Part shown: positions 6,800 to 16,384 of the stretch, in pieces
Position numbering within the stretch: position 1 is the first letter of the stretch
Layout of the letters: each line of letters opens with the position of its first letter
Assembly (NCBI RefSeq): GCF_018861865.1
Contig: NZ_JAHLDV010000006.1
Coordinates: forward strand, 90,667 to 154,666
DNA from: Clostridium frigoris
Lineage (GTDB): Bacteria > Bacillota > Clostridia > Clostridiales > Clostridiaceae
Direction: 5' to 3'
DNA: 64,000 nt
Translations under genes and position numbers: made by a program
The notes under the pieces: generated by a model
Database searches by the model: none
What the model was told of the DNA's origin: nothing
What the model saw: the letters and a program-made list of their open reading frames with translations, nothing else

Positions 6800-9742
6800 C
6801 TATTTTAAGGTAACATTGTCTATATAATCGTCTAAAAGAGAACTAGTTAAGTTTTTACCCCTACCTGCTCTATTTTGGACATTTATATCATTAAGTTTTA
6901 TAATTTTATTTTCACCACCAGATGAACTAACCGTCAAACTTAAATTCTCGTCACCTGTAGCAATAATATTGTTTATGCCTTCTATATTATTTGCTTTTGT
7001 ATCTATATTTCCCTCTTTTGCATCTATCAAATTTACAAATATAACTTCATCATTGTCTTTTAAACTTATTCCAGTTACTCCTGATGCACCTTTGCCCATA
7101 AAATTAATTGTATTTACATTAAATCTTATACACATTGCCTTTTTAGTCACAATTATTACATCTTTTTCTACCCTATCATCATTAATTTCTACAAAAATCA
7201 ACCTATCCTCTTCTGTTTTAAGTTTATAAACCAAAGTAGAATTAAACTCACCTTCTAATTCACAAAGTTTAGTTCGTTTTGTAAATCCCTTCTTTGAAAA
7301 TAAGTACAGACTTCTTTCTTCATCAAAATTATCAACAGAAATTATCTGTGCTATTTTATCATCTGAATTAAAATTATCAAGAAGTGTATTTATACATGTA
7401 CCCTTTATAGTAATATTCTGAACCATATAGCTATGTAATTTATGAACTAACCCATTTTGCGTAAATATTAATAATGTTGAAGATGATTTTGTATAGGTAC
7501 TTAATAGCGTATTAGTCTTTCTACTTGATATTTTTATAACACCTTTTGCATTTAAACTAATATAAAATTCTTTATAATCATAGTCCTTTGTATATTCAAG
7601 TTTTACCACTTCATCACCAAATGTTAAATTAAATAACTGAGTACCAATTACATTTCTCTCTACCGCTTTAAGTTTTGGTTCCTCTATAGAAAATTCTAGA
7701 CCTTCTTTAGTAATTACCTTTATATACGCTTCTTTCCTTTTCTTATCAATCAAACTAATATTAATAAGCTTTTCATCTTCTTTTAGTTTTAAAGCAGATA
7801 ATTTAGAATAACTTGTAACAAATTTATCTAAAGATGTTTTTTTAATGTTTCCTTTATTAGTAAAGAACATAAATTGCTTACTTGTTGATAAATCCTTTAA
7901 TAAAACATTAGCAACAATTTTTTCTTTTGTTAAATCCATTCCACGAATAAGAGTATCAAGTCTTTCGCCTTTTTCCTTCCACTTATATTCTGGAACTAAA
8001 TCTCCTCTTAATTGATAAACATTCCCAATATCAGTAAAAATCATTAACGTCTCTTTAGTATTTGTTCCAATTAAGTATAAATTAAAATCTCCCTCTCTAT
8101 ACTCGATATCAGAAATATTGACATTAGACCTATTATAATATTTCATAGGAACTCTTTTTATATAACCATCGTTAGATAAAGTTACCATAATATCCTCGTC
8201 TAGTATTATATCTTCAACCTCTATTTTAGCTTCGTTATCATCCTCAATGATTTCAGTTCTTCTTGGATCATCATATTTTTCTTTTATCTCTAAAATTTCC
8301 ATTCTTATTACTTTAAGAAGTTCCTTTTCGCTTCCAAGAATTTTGTTATACCCCCTAATTAATATTTCCAACTTTTTATATTCCTTTAAAAATATCTTAA
8401 GTTCCAATCCCGTTAGCCTATATAGCATAAGTTCTAGTATAGCTTCAGCTTGGATTTCTGAAAAATCAAACTTCGCTATAAGATTTTGACCAGCATCTTT
8501 TTTAGATTTTGAACCTCTAATCGTTACAATAATTTCATCCATTACATCTATTGCCTTAATAAATCCTTCTATAACATGGAATCTATTTTGTGCAACTTCA
8601 AGCTCCCTTTGAGTTCTTTTAGTAACAACATCCTTTTGGTGATTTAAGTAATGCATAAGAATGGTTTTAAGACTCATTGTTTGAGGTTTTCCATTGGCAA
8701 GTGCTACCATGTTAAATGGTATATTGCATTGTAGGTCTGTTTTCTTCATTAAGTAATTAAGTACCTTTGTGGCAATATCTCTAGTTGTAGACTTCTTAAA
8801 TTCAATAACTGATCTAAGTCCGGTTCTATCAGATTCATCTCTAATATCTACAATGGATTCTAATGCTTTAAAATGCTTCTTTTCTGCTGTCATATCAGAA
8901 ATTGATTGAAGTAATTTCGCCTTATTTTTTCTATAAGGGAACTCCGTAATGACTATGCCTAGTCGTCCACTTTCTAAAACCTCTATTTTCATTTTAGAAC
9001 GTAACGTTACTCTACCCTCACCGGTTTCATATGCAGATTCTATAGCATTTCTTCCAATGAGAATACCCCCTGTTGGCAAATCTGGTCCTTTAATATGCTC
9101 CATAAGTTGTTTTGTTGTAATTTCATTATTATCAGCATAAGCGAGTAGCCCATCAATTATCTCTCCTAAATTATGAGGTGGTATATTCGTAGCTATTCCT
9201 ACTGCAATACCAAACGTTCCATTAACTAGCAAATTTGGATATCTTGATGGAAGTACCGATGGTTCCTTCTCTGTATCAGAGTAGTTATTTACCATTTCCA
9301 CAACGCCTTTATCAATATCCCTTATCATTTCAAGAGCAATAGGAGAAAGCCTTGCTTCTGTATAACGCATAGCAGCCGCGTTATCTCCATCTTGACTTCC
9401 CCAGTTTCCATGCCCATCTATTAAAGGTTTTCTTGTAGCGAAATCTTGAGCAAGTATTACCATTGCACCATAAACAGAGCTATCTCCATGTGGATGGTAT
9501 TTACCAAGAATATCTCCAACAATTCTTGCTGATTTATAATAAGGTTTGTCTGGAAATGCCTTTAACATATATGCGCCATAAAGAATTCTTCTATGTACTG
9601 GTTTTAAACCATCTCTCACGTCTGGAAGCGCTCTTTCCCTAGCAACCTCAACAGCATATGGGAGGTAATTATCTGGCATTGCTTCTTCTATTGGTGTCAT
9701 TATTATATTATTATCTTTTGGTATATCAATTTTTTTTGCCAT
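6800..9742 (-). CDS. parC: Topoisomerase IV subunit A (GyrA/ParC family)
   Basis: The DNA-cutting subunit of a type IIA topoisomerase, 980 residues. The catalytic tyrosine is Y127 in AAMRYTEARLS. The quinolone-determining region reads HPHGDSSVYGAMV, with Ser at 88 and Gly at 92. The C-terminal beta-pinwheel is long and lacks a canonical QRRGGKG GyrA box; the nearest match is QNRAGRGK at the extreme C-terminus. The missing box, the length and the parE partner 12 bases upstream favour topoisomerase IV (decatenation) over gyrase, though the family assignment gyrA/parC rests on context. The start is ATG after AGGAGGAATTTTAA. Confidence 0.88.
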   Translation of the reverse strand: MAKKIDIPKDNNIIMTPIEEAMPDNYLPYAVEVARERALPDVRDGLKPVHRRILYGAYMLKAFPDKPYYKSARIVGDILGKYHPHGDSSVYGAMVILAQDFATRKPLIDGHGNWGSQDGDNAAAMRYTEARLSPIALEMIRDIDKGVVEMVNNYSDTEKEPSVLPSRYPNLLVNGTFGIAVGIATNIPPHNLGEIIDGLLAYADNNEITTKQLMEHIKGPDLPTGGILIGRNAIESAYETGEGRVTLRSKMKIEVLESGRLGIVITEFPYRKNKAKLLQSISDMTAEKKHFKALESIVDIRDESDRTGLRSVIEFKKSTTRDIATKVLNYLMKKTDLQCNIPFNMVALANGKPQTMSLKTILMHYLNHQKDVVTKRTQRELEVAQNRFHVIEGFIKAIDVMDEIIVTIRGSKSKKDAGQNLIAKFDFSEIQAEAILELMLYRLTGLELKIFLKEYKKLEILIRGYNKILGSEKELLKVIRMEILEIKEKYDDPRRTEIIEDDNEAKIEVEDIILDEDIMVTLSNDGYIKRVPMKYYNRSNVNISDIEYREGDFNLYLIGTNTKETLMIFTDIGNVYQLRGDLVPEYKWKEKGERLDTLIRGMDLTKEKIVANVLLKDLSTSKQFMFFTNKGNIKKTSLDKFVTSYSKLSALKLKEDEKLINISLIDKKRKEAYIKVITKEGLEFSIEEPKLKAVERNVIGTQLFNLTFGDEVVKLEYTKDYDYKEFYISLNAKGVIKISSRKTNTLLSTYTKSSSTLLIFTQNGLVHKLHSYMVQNITIKGTCINTLLDNFNSDDKIAQIISVDNFDEERSLYLFSKKGFTKRTKLCELEGEFNSTLVYKLKTEEDRLIFVEINDDRVEKDVIIVTKKAMCIRFNVNTINFMGKGASGVTGISLKDNDEVIFVNLIDAKEGNIDTKANNIEGINNIIATGDENLSLTVSSSGGENKIIKLNDINVQNRAGRGKNLTSSLLDDYIDNVTLK

Positions 9743-9754
9743 TTAAAATTCCTC

Positions 9755-11716
9755 CTAAAACTCAGCATATTTATACATGTAACTTTTTCTTGGTGCAACC
9801 ACATCTCCCATTAGAAGAGAAACCATTTTCTCAGCTTTTGCTGCATCTTCTATAGTAACTTGTTGAAGTGTCCTCGTAATTGGATTTAGCGTAGTTTCCC
9901 AAAGTTGATCTGGGTTCATTTCTCCAAGTCCCTTATATCTTTGAATAAGCGCACCTTTCCCAATTTCTTTTTTAGTCATTTCTAGTTGCTCATCACTATA
10001 TGCATACTTAACCACTTCTCCAGTCTTACTAGCCTTATAAACCTTATAAAGTGGTGGCATTCCCATATAAAGATGACCATTCGCAATGAGTGGCCTCATA
10101 TATCTATAAATAAAAGTCATCCATAATGTTCTAATGTGGTATCCATCAACATCTGCATCACTTAAAATAATTATCTTACCATATTTTAAATCTTTCTCAA
10201 TATAATTATCTAAAACTCCAGTTCCAATAGCCGTATTAAATATTTTAAGTTCTTCACTAGCCAATACATTTTCTAGCTTTTGCTTTTCTGTATTCATAAT
10301 TTTACCCTTAGATGGCATTATAGTTTGAAATCTTCTATCACGAGCTTGCTTAGCACTTCCACCAGCTGAATCTCCTTCAACTACTATAAATTCGGTAAAC
10401 TCTGAATTTTTTAATGTGCATACCGCAATTTTCCCTGCAAGCGGTGATGCTCCCTTACCTATCTTTTTTCTTTCCGCATCATTAATTTTCTTTATTTTAT
10501 CTCTTCTAGATGCAGCAGAAATAGCATTGTTTATTATGTTAGTAGCCATTTCTTTGTTGTCTTCTATCCATTCTAAAATTTTAACATAACAAAGCTCATT
10601 CATCATGCTATATGCCTCATTATTTCCTAACTTGCTTTTAGTTTGGCCCTCAAATATTGGATTACTTATTTTAATTCTAACTATCGCTGTCATTCCTTCT
10701 CTTAAATCGTCACCTTCAAAATCTTTATCCTTATCTTTCTCTTTCAAAAGATTAAGTTTTTTAGCACCATCTTTAAAAGCCCTTGTCATACCAGTTTTAA
10801 AACCGGTCTCGTGAGTTCCAGACTCTGTAGTCGGTATATTATTAACGTAGCTCGCAATGTATTCTGTAGTAGAATCAGTAAACTGCATGCATACTTCACC
10901 GTATAATTGTATCCCATTTATTTCTTTTTCACCTTGAAAAAATATAGGTTCCTTATGTAGAAGGGTCTTACTCTCATTTAGATAGTCAATAAAATCTAAT
11001 AACCCTCTATCTGAGTGATATTCCTTTATAGCATTTCCTTCTTTTCTATTATCAATAAACACTAATGTAATTCCTTTATTTTGAAACGCCAATTCTTGTA
11101 GTCTCTCATCAATAAAATCCGAGTTAAATTCAAGGGTTGTAAATACCCTTTTATCAGGCATAAATGTAACTTTACTACCCGTTTCTTTTGACTGACCAAT
11201 TACCTCAAGCTTACTAACTGGTGTACCTGGCATAGGTCTTTTTAACTCTTTATCAAATGAATATTCAAATCTTTGAGAGAAAATTTTTCCCTTTTGTTTT
11301 ATTTCAACAACCAACCATTCCGATAATGCATTTACAACCGCTGCTCCAACACCATGGAGTCCACCAGAAGTCTTATAATTTTTATTATTAAACTTTCCAC
11401 CAGTGTGAAGTTCTGTAAAAACCATTTCAACACCAGATTTATTTTTTATAGGATGCATTCCTGTAGGAATCCCCCTACCATTATCAATAATAGTGACACT
11501 TTTATCTTCATTTAATATTATTTTAGCTTTATCTCCATAGCCATTAGCTATCTCATCTATAGAGTTATCTAATATCTCCCATATGCAATGATGTAGTCCT
11601 TTGCTTCCTGTAGAACCTATGTACATGCCTGGTCTTATCCTTACAGGCTCTAGCTTTTCTAGAGAAGTTAAGTCTGTTACATCATATGTTGGAATTTCTT
11701 CATTTTCAAAACTCAT
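9755..11716 (-). CDS. parE: Topoisomerase IV subunit B (GyrB/ParE family)
   Basis: The ATPase subunit that partners the downstream ParC, 653 residues. The GHKL ATPase motifs DNSIDEIANGYG, DNGRGIPTG and GGLHGVGAAVVNALS are near the N-terminus, and the TOPRIM motifs VEGDSAGGSA and DADVDGYHI are in the C-terminal half. The ATG at 11716 (MSFENEE) is chosen because TGGAGGA sits 6 bases upstream; an upstream in-frame ATG at 11743 would place that site inside the gene. parE-parC order and spacing imply one transcript. No second gyrase pair is in the window to compare. Confidence 0.9.
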   Translation of the reverse strand: MSFENEEIPTYDVTDLTSLEKLEPVRIRPGMYIGSTGSKGLHHCIWEILDNSIDEIANGYGDKAKIILNEDKSVTIIDNGRGIPTGMHPIKNKSGVEMVFTELHTGGKFNNKNYKTSGGLHGVGAAVVNALSEWLVVEIKQKGKIFSQRFEYSFDKELKRPMPGTPVSKLEVIGQSKETGSKVTFMPDKRVFTTLEFNSDFIDERLQELAFQNKGITLVFIDNRKEGNAIKEYHSDRGLLDFIDYLNESKTLLHKEPIFFQGEKEINGIQLYGEVCMQFTDSTTEYIASYVNNIPTTESGTHETGFKTGMTRAFKDGAKKLNLLKEKDKDKDFEGDDLREGMTAIVRIKISNPIFEGQTKSKLGNNEAYSMMNELCYVKILEWIEDNKEMATNIINNAISAASRRDKIKKINDAERKKIGKGASPLAGKIAVCTLKNSEFTEFIVVEGDSAGGSAKQARDRRFQTIMPSKGKIMNTEKQKLENVLASEELKIFNTAIGTGVLDNYIEKDLKYGKIIILSDADVDGYHIRTLWMTFIYRYMRPLIANGHLYMGMPPLYKVYKASKTGEVVKYAYSDEQLEMTKKEIGKGALIQRYKGLGEMNPDQLWETTLNPITRTLQQVTIEDAAKAEKMVSLLMGDVVAPRKSYMYKYAEF

Positions 11717-11796
11717 AAAAATCCTCCAGTAAAATTTTATCACACATTTGCTATTTTATATGTTTATTCACAAAAGGTAAAGAGAATTTAATAAAA

Positions 11797-11925
11797 AAAT
11801 AGAACATTAGTTTCTATTTTAAAGGATAGCTTTATCCTTTTTTATTATTTAAGCTCAACTTTTTACCCTGTTTTCTATAAAATATTGACCAGCAAAGTAA
11901 AACTTTTCTGCCGGCCAATACCGTA
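11797..11925 (-). terminator. Terminator region downstream of the small membrane protein
   Basis: Two hairpins read on the minus strand. One at about 11880-11925 (TATTGGCCGGCA pairing with TGCTGGTCAATA, including G-U pairs) is followed by TTTTATAG. The second, at 11798-11819 (AAATAGAA with TTCTATTT), is followed by TTTTATT. On the plus strand AAAGGATAGCTTTATCC with a T-run lies between them. Confidence 0.6.
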
Positions 11926-11950
11926 GTTTACTTTGATTTTTGTCCCCACC

Positions 11951-12337
11951 TTACTTAATTATTTTATTAGTTGGTGGCAATAGTGCTACTGCCACTCTTA
12001 TTAAATATTTTAAACTTTCACTATCTATATTATCTTTAAAACTTAATACACTAGTAGAATCTTTCGCTAATTGAATAGCTTTCTCTTCTTTAAGGGCATT
12101 ATCGCTGTTTTTATAGTTAGTTTCTACAAATTGTACAACTTGCGAAATAATTCTAAGAATTATTTTTGCATTTGCGGGTGTAGATTCGCTGTTAGCTAAA
12201 GATCCAAGTATTACAGAGGCAAACCCAAAATAATCATCTTTTAAATTGTTATCCTTATCCTTTAATAAGTAAGCTAAATAACCAAGTCCGATTACTAAAA
12301 ACACTATTAATACATATTGAATAATTATTTCTGCCAT
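11951..12337 (-). CDS. Small single-span membrane protein, LLH-holin-like
   Basis: 128 residues: one N-terminal membrane segment (about residues 4-24, IIIQYVLIVFLVIGLGYLAYLL), then a soluble, mostly helical domain with AKIILRIISQVVQFVETNYKNSDNALKEEKAIQLAKD. The layout (TM, then a helix with V-x-x-VE and paired lysines) resembles the phage LLH-type holin superfamily, but no endolysin or phage gene is nearby, so a lytic role is not supported. ATG at 12337 follows AGGAGGGG at 8 bases; a GTG one codon earlier is possible. The similarity to holins is my recollection of the family pattern, not a search result. Confidence 0.6.
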   Translation of the reverse strand: MAEIIIQYVLIVFLVIGLGYLAYLLKDKDNNLKDDYFGFASVILGSLANSESTPANAKIILRIISQVVQFVETNYKNSDNALKEEKAIQLAKDSTSVLSFKDNIDSESLKYLIRVAVALLPPTNKIIK

Positions 12338-12412
12338 CACGTACCCCTCCTTATTTGTTTTTATATTACTTATATGCTGCTCAAATAAGAAGTGATACGT
12401 TTTTAATCAAAT

Positions 12413-12440
12413 TGTAATAAAAAAAAGCCTTTTCAGCTTT
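12413..12440 (-). terminator. Terminator of the ABC exporter gene
   Basis: On the minus strand AAAGC pairs with GCTTT around a short loop and is followed by eight T residues. The stem is short but the T-run is strong. Confidence 0.6.
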
Positions 12441-12491
12441 GTTTTATGTAAATTGTTTTAGTTTTTACTTAATTAACTTTCTATAACTATA

Positions 12492-14222
12492 TTACTTAAA
12501 CTGCATATTGTAAAGGTAAGAATACACGCCTCCCTTACCTATAAGCTCCTCATGTGTTCCTCTTTGGTTTATTCCCTCATCAGTAAGTACTACTATCTCA
12601 TCTGCATTTTTTATTGTGCTTAATCTATGAGCGATAACTAAAGTAGTCCTATTTTTCATAAGTTCTTCCAATGATTTCTGAATAAATTGTTCGTTTTCAT
12701 TATCAAGAGCAGAAGTTGCTTCATCGAGTATTAGGATTGATGGATTTTTTAAAAATACTCTTGCTATAGATATTCTTTGTTTTTGTCCACCAGAAAGTTT
12801 TACTCCTCTCTCACCAGTATAAGTATCATAACCATGCTCAAGACTCATAATAAACTCATGAATGTTTGCCTTCTTGGCTGCCTCAATTATTTCATTTTCC
12901 AATGCTCCAGGCCTACCATATAATATGTTTTCTCTAATGCTTCCAGCAAACAAATAAACATCCTGCTGAACTATTCCAATAGATTTCCTAAGTGATTTAA
13001 GTTTTATATCTCGTATATCAATACCATCTATTGTTATGCAGCCATCATTTACCTCATAAAACCTTGGTATTAGACTTGAAAATGTTGTTTTACCACCACC
13101 TGATGGACCAACAAGTTCAATATTCTTACCAGATTGTATTTTTATATTTATATTGCTTAATATATCACTACTATTATTATAACTAAATGATACATTATTA
13201 AAAGATATCTCGCCCTTAGGATTTGCAAGTTCTACTGCATCCTCTTTATCTGTTATATCTGGCTTTGTGTTTATAACGTCAATAAATCTTTGAAATCCTG
13301 AAAGCCCTCTTTGAAACTGCTCTGTAAAATTTACAAGCTTATCAATAGGATTTAAAAACGTATTGATATAAAGTATATATACTACAAGATCAGTTATTTT
13401 TAATGAACCGTCGCTTATAAATACACCACCAGCAAGAATAACACTAAGATAAAGCAATCCTTGAAAAAAGGTATTACCACTAAAAAATCTGCCCATTATA
13501 AAATAGCTATCCTCTTTGGTCTTTAAATATTCATTATTACCTTTAGTAAATTTTGCATTTTCAATTTCCTCATTAGCAAATGATTTCACTACTCTTATAC
13601 CTTCTAAGCTGTCGTGAATTTGTGCATTTACTCCTGCTATCTTCTCTTTATTTTTAACAAAAACATCTCGCATTTTCTGATTATAGAAGTATGAAAAATA
13701 TAACATTACTAATGTAAATAAAAGAAGTATAAGTGTTATTTTTGAATTTATACCTGCAAGTATAACAAAAGATCCAACTATTTTTAGTATGGATATGAAT
13801 ACATCCTCAGGTCCATGATGAGCAAGTTCTGAAATATCAAAAAGGTCTGTAACTATTCTTGACATAAGCTTCCCAGTACTTGCTTCATCATAATAAGAAA
13901 AAGATTGTCTTTGAAGATTGTCAAAAATATCTTTTCTCATATTTGCTTCCATCTTCGCTCCCATTATATGTCCCCATGAGGTTATGAAATACTGACAAAA
14001 GTACCGAACAATATACATAATTAATAGAGCTATACCAACATATATAACATATTTAATTATCTTATTTCCATCTTGTAAAACATAAACATCATTTAACAAA
14101 TACCTTACTATTAACGGAAAAACTAAATCTATTGCAGATAAAATTAATGCACAAAACATATCTGCAAAAAATAGAGCCTTATATGGCCCATAATAACTTA
14201 TAAAGTTTTTAAAAATTTTCAT
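12492..14222 (-). CDS. ABC exporter, fused permease and ATPase (MsbA/BmrA type)
   Basis: A 576-residue half-transporter that should work as a homodimer in the membrane. Residues about 1-310 form a six-helix exporter domain. The ATPase follows with Walker A GPSGGGKTT, Q-loop VQQDVYLFAGSIRENI, signature LSGGQKQRIS, Walker B ILILDEATSALD and switch His in VIAHRLSTI. It is a single gene without a partner half, suggesting a homodimeric lipid, peptide or drug exporter; the substrate cannot be read from sequence. A tiny membrane peptide is encoded upstream at 14367-14456. Confidence 0.9.
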   Translation of the reverse strand: MKIFKNFISYYGPYKALFFADMFCALILSAIDLVFPLIVRYLLNDVYVLQDGNKIIKYVIYVGIALLIMYIVRYFCQYFITSWGHIMGAKMEANMRKDIFDNLQRQSFSYYDEASTGKLMSRIVTDLFDISELAHHGPEDVFISILKIVGSFVILAGINSKITLILLLFTLVMLYFSYFYNQKMRDVFVKNKEKIAGVNAQIHDSLEGIRVVKSFANEEIENAKFTKGNNEYLKTKEDSYFIMGRFFSGNTFFQGLLYLSVILAGGVFISDGSLKITDLVVYILYINTFLNPIDKLVNFTEQFQRGLSGFQRFIDVINTKPDITDKEDAVELANPKGEISFNNVSFSYNNSSDILSNINIKIQSGKNIELVGPSGGGKTTFSSLIPRFYEVNDGCITIDGIDIRDIKLKSLRKSIGIVQQDVYLFAGSIRENILYGRPGALENEIIEAAKKANIHEFIMSLEHGYDTYTGERGVKLSGGQKQRISIARVFLKNPSILILDEATSALDNENEQFIQKSLEELMKNRTTLVIAHRLSTIKNADEIVVLTDEGINQRGTHEELIGKGGVYSYLYNMQFK

Positions 14223-14366
14223 TATTCTTGTAACCCCTTATCCTTAAAGTTAGTTTGTTATTTCTAAAATTTCAACTTAATTAAATTATAACATAATTTT
14301 TTTATTCTATGGTTGTTTGTTTTATGACTCGTCTTTAGGACCTCTATTTTAATAAAAAAGCTTTGT

Positions 14367-14456
14367 TCATTTAAGGGTAGCAACACCCATACTTAATCCA
14401 AATAAAACAACCGCTATTACTACAATACTTACTATTATCATACTCTTTTTTTTCAT
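14367..14456 (-). CDS. 29-residue hydrophobic membrane peptide
   Basis: The minus strand has GAGGTAGGTG 6-7 bases before ATG at 14456, then 29 codons ending TGA: a MKKKS basic head followed by a single hydrophobic span (MIIVSIVVIAVVLFGLSMGVA) and a TLK tail. The positive-inside head and roughly 21-residue span fit an inner membrane micropeptide. I do not recognise the family. It lies 144 bases upstream of the ABC exporter on the same strand, so it could be co-transcribed with it. Too short for statistical gene calling; support is the ribosome binding site plus the clean amphipathic layout. Confidence 0.55.
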   Translation of the reverse strand: MKKKSMIIVSIVVIAVVLFGLSMGVATLK

Positions 14457-14578
14457 TGTTTCACCTACCTCACATCTCAAATTTAGCTTCGATGATACTT
14501 TAAATTTCTTTTTTATCTTCTTTATTGTCTAACTTTTTTAAAATAATATCCATTTTTTTATTTATTAAAATAAACTTC

Positions 14579-15070
14579 TTAATTATATTTATTCAGGTTT
14601 GTAAGATGTTTTTCATAAAATACTAATGTCATTTTGCTGTTTATAATTTTAGTTTTACCAGTTTTTTTATAGCCTATTTTTTCATACAAATAACAATTCC
14701 GTGGTTCTTGTAATATAGTATCTAATTCCCATGCTTTTGCATCGTGGTATAATTCTTCAATAATTTTAAAAACCTTTTGTGCAATCCCAAACCCTTGGTA
14801 TTCCGGTAAGATGAAAATAGGGCTAACACGATAGAGTTTATTATCCTTTTTTACTATTCTTATGCAACCAACAGTTGTATTATCTCTTTTAATAATATAG
14901 TAATCTGTAAATTCTTGATTTATTCGCATAACGGTTTTTTCTACTAATTCATTTGCAGGACTAGTTTCAAAATCTTTATATTTCGATAGTAATGACATAA
15001 ATGCTTTGATTTGCATCTCATGAATAGTTTCTGCATCTTTTATTTCTGCTTTAGTTAAATATATATTCAC
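14579..15070 (-). CDS. GNAT-family N-acetyltransferase (a)
   Basis: A 163-residue acetyltransferase of the GNAT fold, using acetyl-CoA to modify an amine. The pyrophosphate-binding motif A is ILPEYQGFGIAQKVF (Q-x-x-G-x-A/G), and the C-terminal NCYLYEKIGYKKTG is motif B. The acceptor is unknown. It is the first of several acyltransferase genes in the next 8 kb, all on the minus strand. The start is ATG at 15070 after TAGGAGGGAATAAGGC. Confidence 0.85.
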   Translation of the reverse strand: MNIYLTKAEIKDAETIHEMQIKAFMSLLSKYKDFETSPANELVEKTVMRINQEFTDYYIIKRDNTTVGCIRIVKKDNKLYRVSPIFILPEYQGFGIAQKVFKIIEELYHDAKAWELDTILQEPRNCYLYEKIGYKKTGKTKIINSKMTLVFYEKHLTNLNKYN

Positions 15071-15091
15071 TGCCTTATTCCCTCCTAATAT

Positions 15092-15121
15092 ACATAAAAC
15101 TTAAATACATAAAACTTAAAT
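15092..15121. repeat. Tandem 15-base duplication at the 3' end of the VOC-GNAT gene
   Basis: Two perfect adjacent copies of ACATAAAACTTAAAT (15092-15106 and 15107-15121). The right copy contains the stop codon of the VOC-GNAT gene. It looks like a recent slippage duplication in intergenic DNA. Confidence 0.8.
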
Positions 15122-16084
15122 ATATAAGTCCATTAGTATTTCATCGTCAAAATCACCATTTATATTAAAGAAATCCTTATGTTTACCAATTTTTTCAAAT
15201 CCAAATTTCTCATACATAGCAATTGCATTTTTATTACTTGCTTTAACTCCAAGACTTATATTTTTTATTATGCCACCATCCTTAACTGACTTAATTAATT
15301 CCTCCATTATGCAACTTCCAATTCCATTTTTCCAATAATCTTTTTTAACCGAAATAGCAACTTCACTATTATGAGCTATTCTTTTCCTATTAGGGCTACT
15401 GATTTGTGCAATACTAACAATATTATTATTTATAATTCCTAATACCATAGACGAGGTTTCAGATTCATTTATATTTTTAATATGCTCTATTTCCATCTCA
15501 GCAGTAAAATAGCTTTCATCTTTACCGAATAACAAATTATCACTTTCTCCACCAACAGTATAAAGATATTCAACAATCATTTTAGCATCTTCTACTATTG
15601 GTTTTCTTAATACCAACGTCTGACCATTTTTTAGTTTAAATTCTTTTAAAATACAACTTGATATATACCTCGGACATTCTTTTTCTCTTAAATCTTCAGC
15701 AAATCTTAATAAATAACCATCTGGATCCATAATTAAAAATTCTTTCTGTCCTATCATTACATTATCTGCTTCATACCAATTCTCTTGCATTTCTATTTTT
15801 ATTTTATAGTTTTGTTTTTTTATATTTTTGTATAATTTATAAGCATCATCTACTGCTATTTGAAAATTAACTCCTCTACCAAAGGGATATGATAAAGTTC
15901 CAGTTTCCCAATTACCATTTGTTTCTTCAATCATAATTTGCGAATCATTTAGTGATATTAAAGCAAATTTATCATCTTTTCTTTGGTACACTATCTTAAA
16001 TGAAAGAATATTTATGTAAAAATCCAAGCTTATATTTATATCTGAAACAGATAGTTCCGGTATTAATTCATTAAGTTTAACCAT
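15116..16084 (-). CDS. Fusion protein: glyoxalase/bleomycin-resistance (VOC) domain plus GNAT acetyltransferase
   Basis: 322 residues in two domains. Residues 1 to about 133 are a VOC fold (IPELSVSDINISLDFYINILSFKIV ... FLIMDPDGYLLRFAEDL) of the bleomycin-resistance/dioxygenase superfamily. Residues about 150-322 are a GNAT domain (LRKPIVEDAKMIVEY ... VKKDYWKNGIGSCIMEELI ... NAIAMYEKFGFEKIGKH). VOC domains often bind drugs or metals and GNATs acetylate amines, so a sequester-and-modify resistance role is possible but unproven. Both domains look complete. ATG at 16084 follows AAGGGGGTATTATTTT. Confidence 0.82.
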   Translation of the reverse strand: MVKLNELIPELSVSDINISLDFYINILSFKIVYQRKDDKFALISLNDSQIMIEETNGNWETGTLSYPFGRGVNFQIAVDDAYKLYKNIKKQNYKIKIEMQENWYEADNVMIGQKEFLIMDPDGYLLRFAEDLREKECPRYISSCILKEFKLKNGQTLVLRKPIVEDAKMIVEYLYTVGGESDNLLFGKDESYFTAEMEIEHIKNINESETSSMVLGIINNNIVSIAQISSPNRKRIAHNSEVAISVKKDYWKNGIGSCIMEELIKSVKDGGIIKNISLGVKASNKNAIAMYEKFGFEKIGKHKDFFNINGDFDDEILMDLYI

Positions 16085-16098
16085 AAAATAATACCCCC

Positions 16099-16317
16099 TT
16101 ATTTTAATTGTTTTGCGATACCATCATGAAATGCTTTGCCAGCAATTTCGCAACCATATACAATACTACCTCCCAAAAGAATCAACAAATCCACTTGCTC
16201 AATTCCATACTGTTTTATTAAAGCAGCTTTTGACAAATCCTCAATATCTCTTTTTGAAAGAAAATCACCAAGTTTATTTAGATTATCTGCAATCGCTTGT
16301 AAATTTATTTTTCTCAT
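16099..16317 (-). pseudogene. N-terminal fragment of a YdcF/DUF218-type protein
   Basis: 72 residues that match, from memory of the family, the beginning of a Bacillus/Clostridium YdcF-like DUF218 protein: FLSKRDIEDLSK, then QVDLLILLGGSIVYGCEIAGKAFHDGIAKQL. The domain normally continues with a conserved VGG..H stretch; here a stop follows KQLK, so about two thirds of the protein is missing. A ribosome binding site (GGGGGATGCA) remains. Most likely a truncated remnant; a short functional form is less likely. Confidence 0.55.
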
Positions 16318-16384
16318 TGCATCCCCCTACTATATAAATAATCAGTCCCGCAATAGCTATATTTTACAACTATCACTTTTTATC

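Noticed and set aside
8949..9140. Plus-strand frame within parC
   Set aside because: Antisense shadow of a conserved topoisomerase domain.
11951..12337. Prophage lysis gene
   Set aside because: The protein is holin-like in layout, but there are no phage genes, endolysin or attachment sites nearby.
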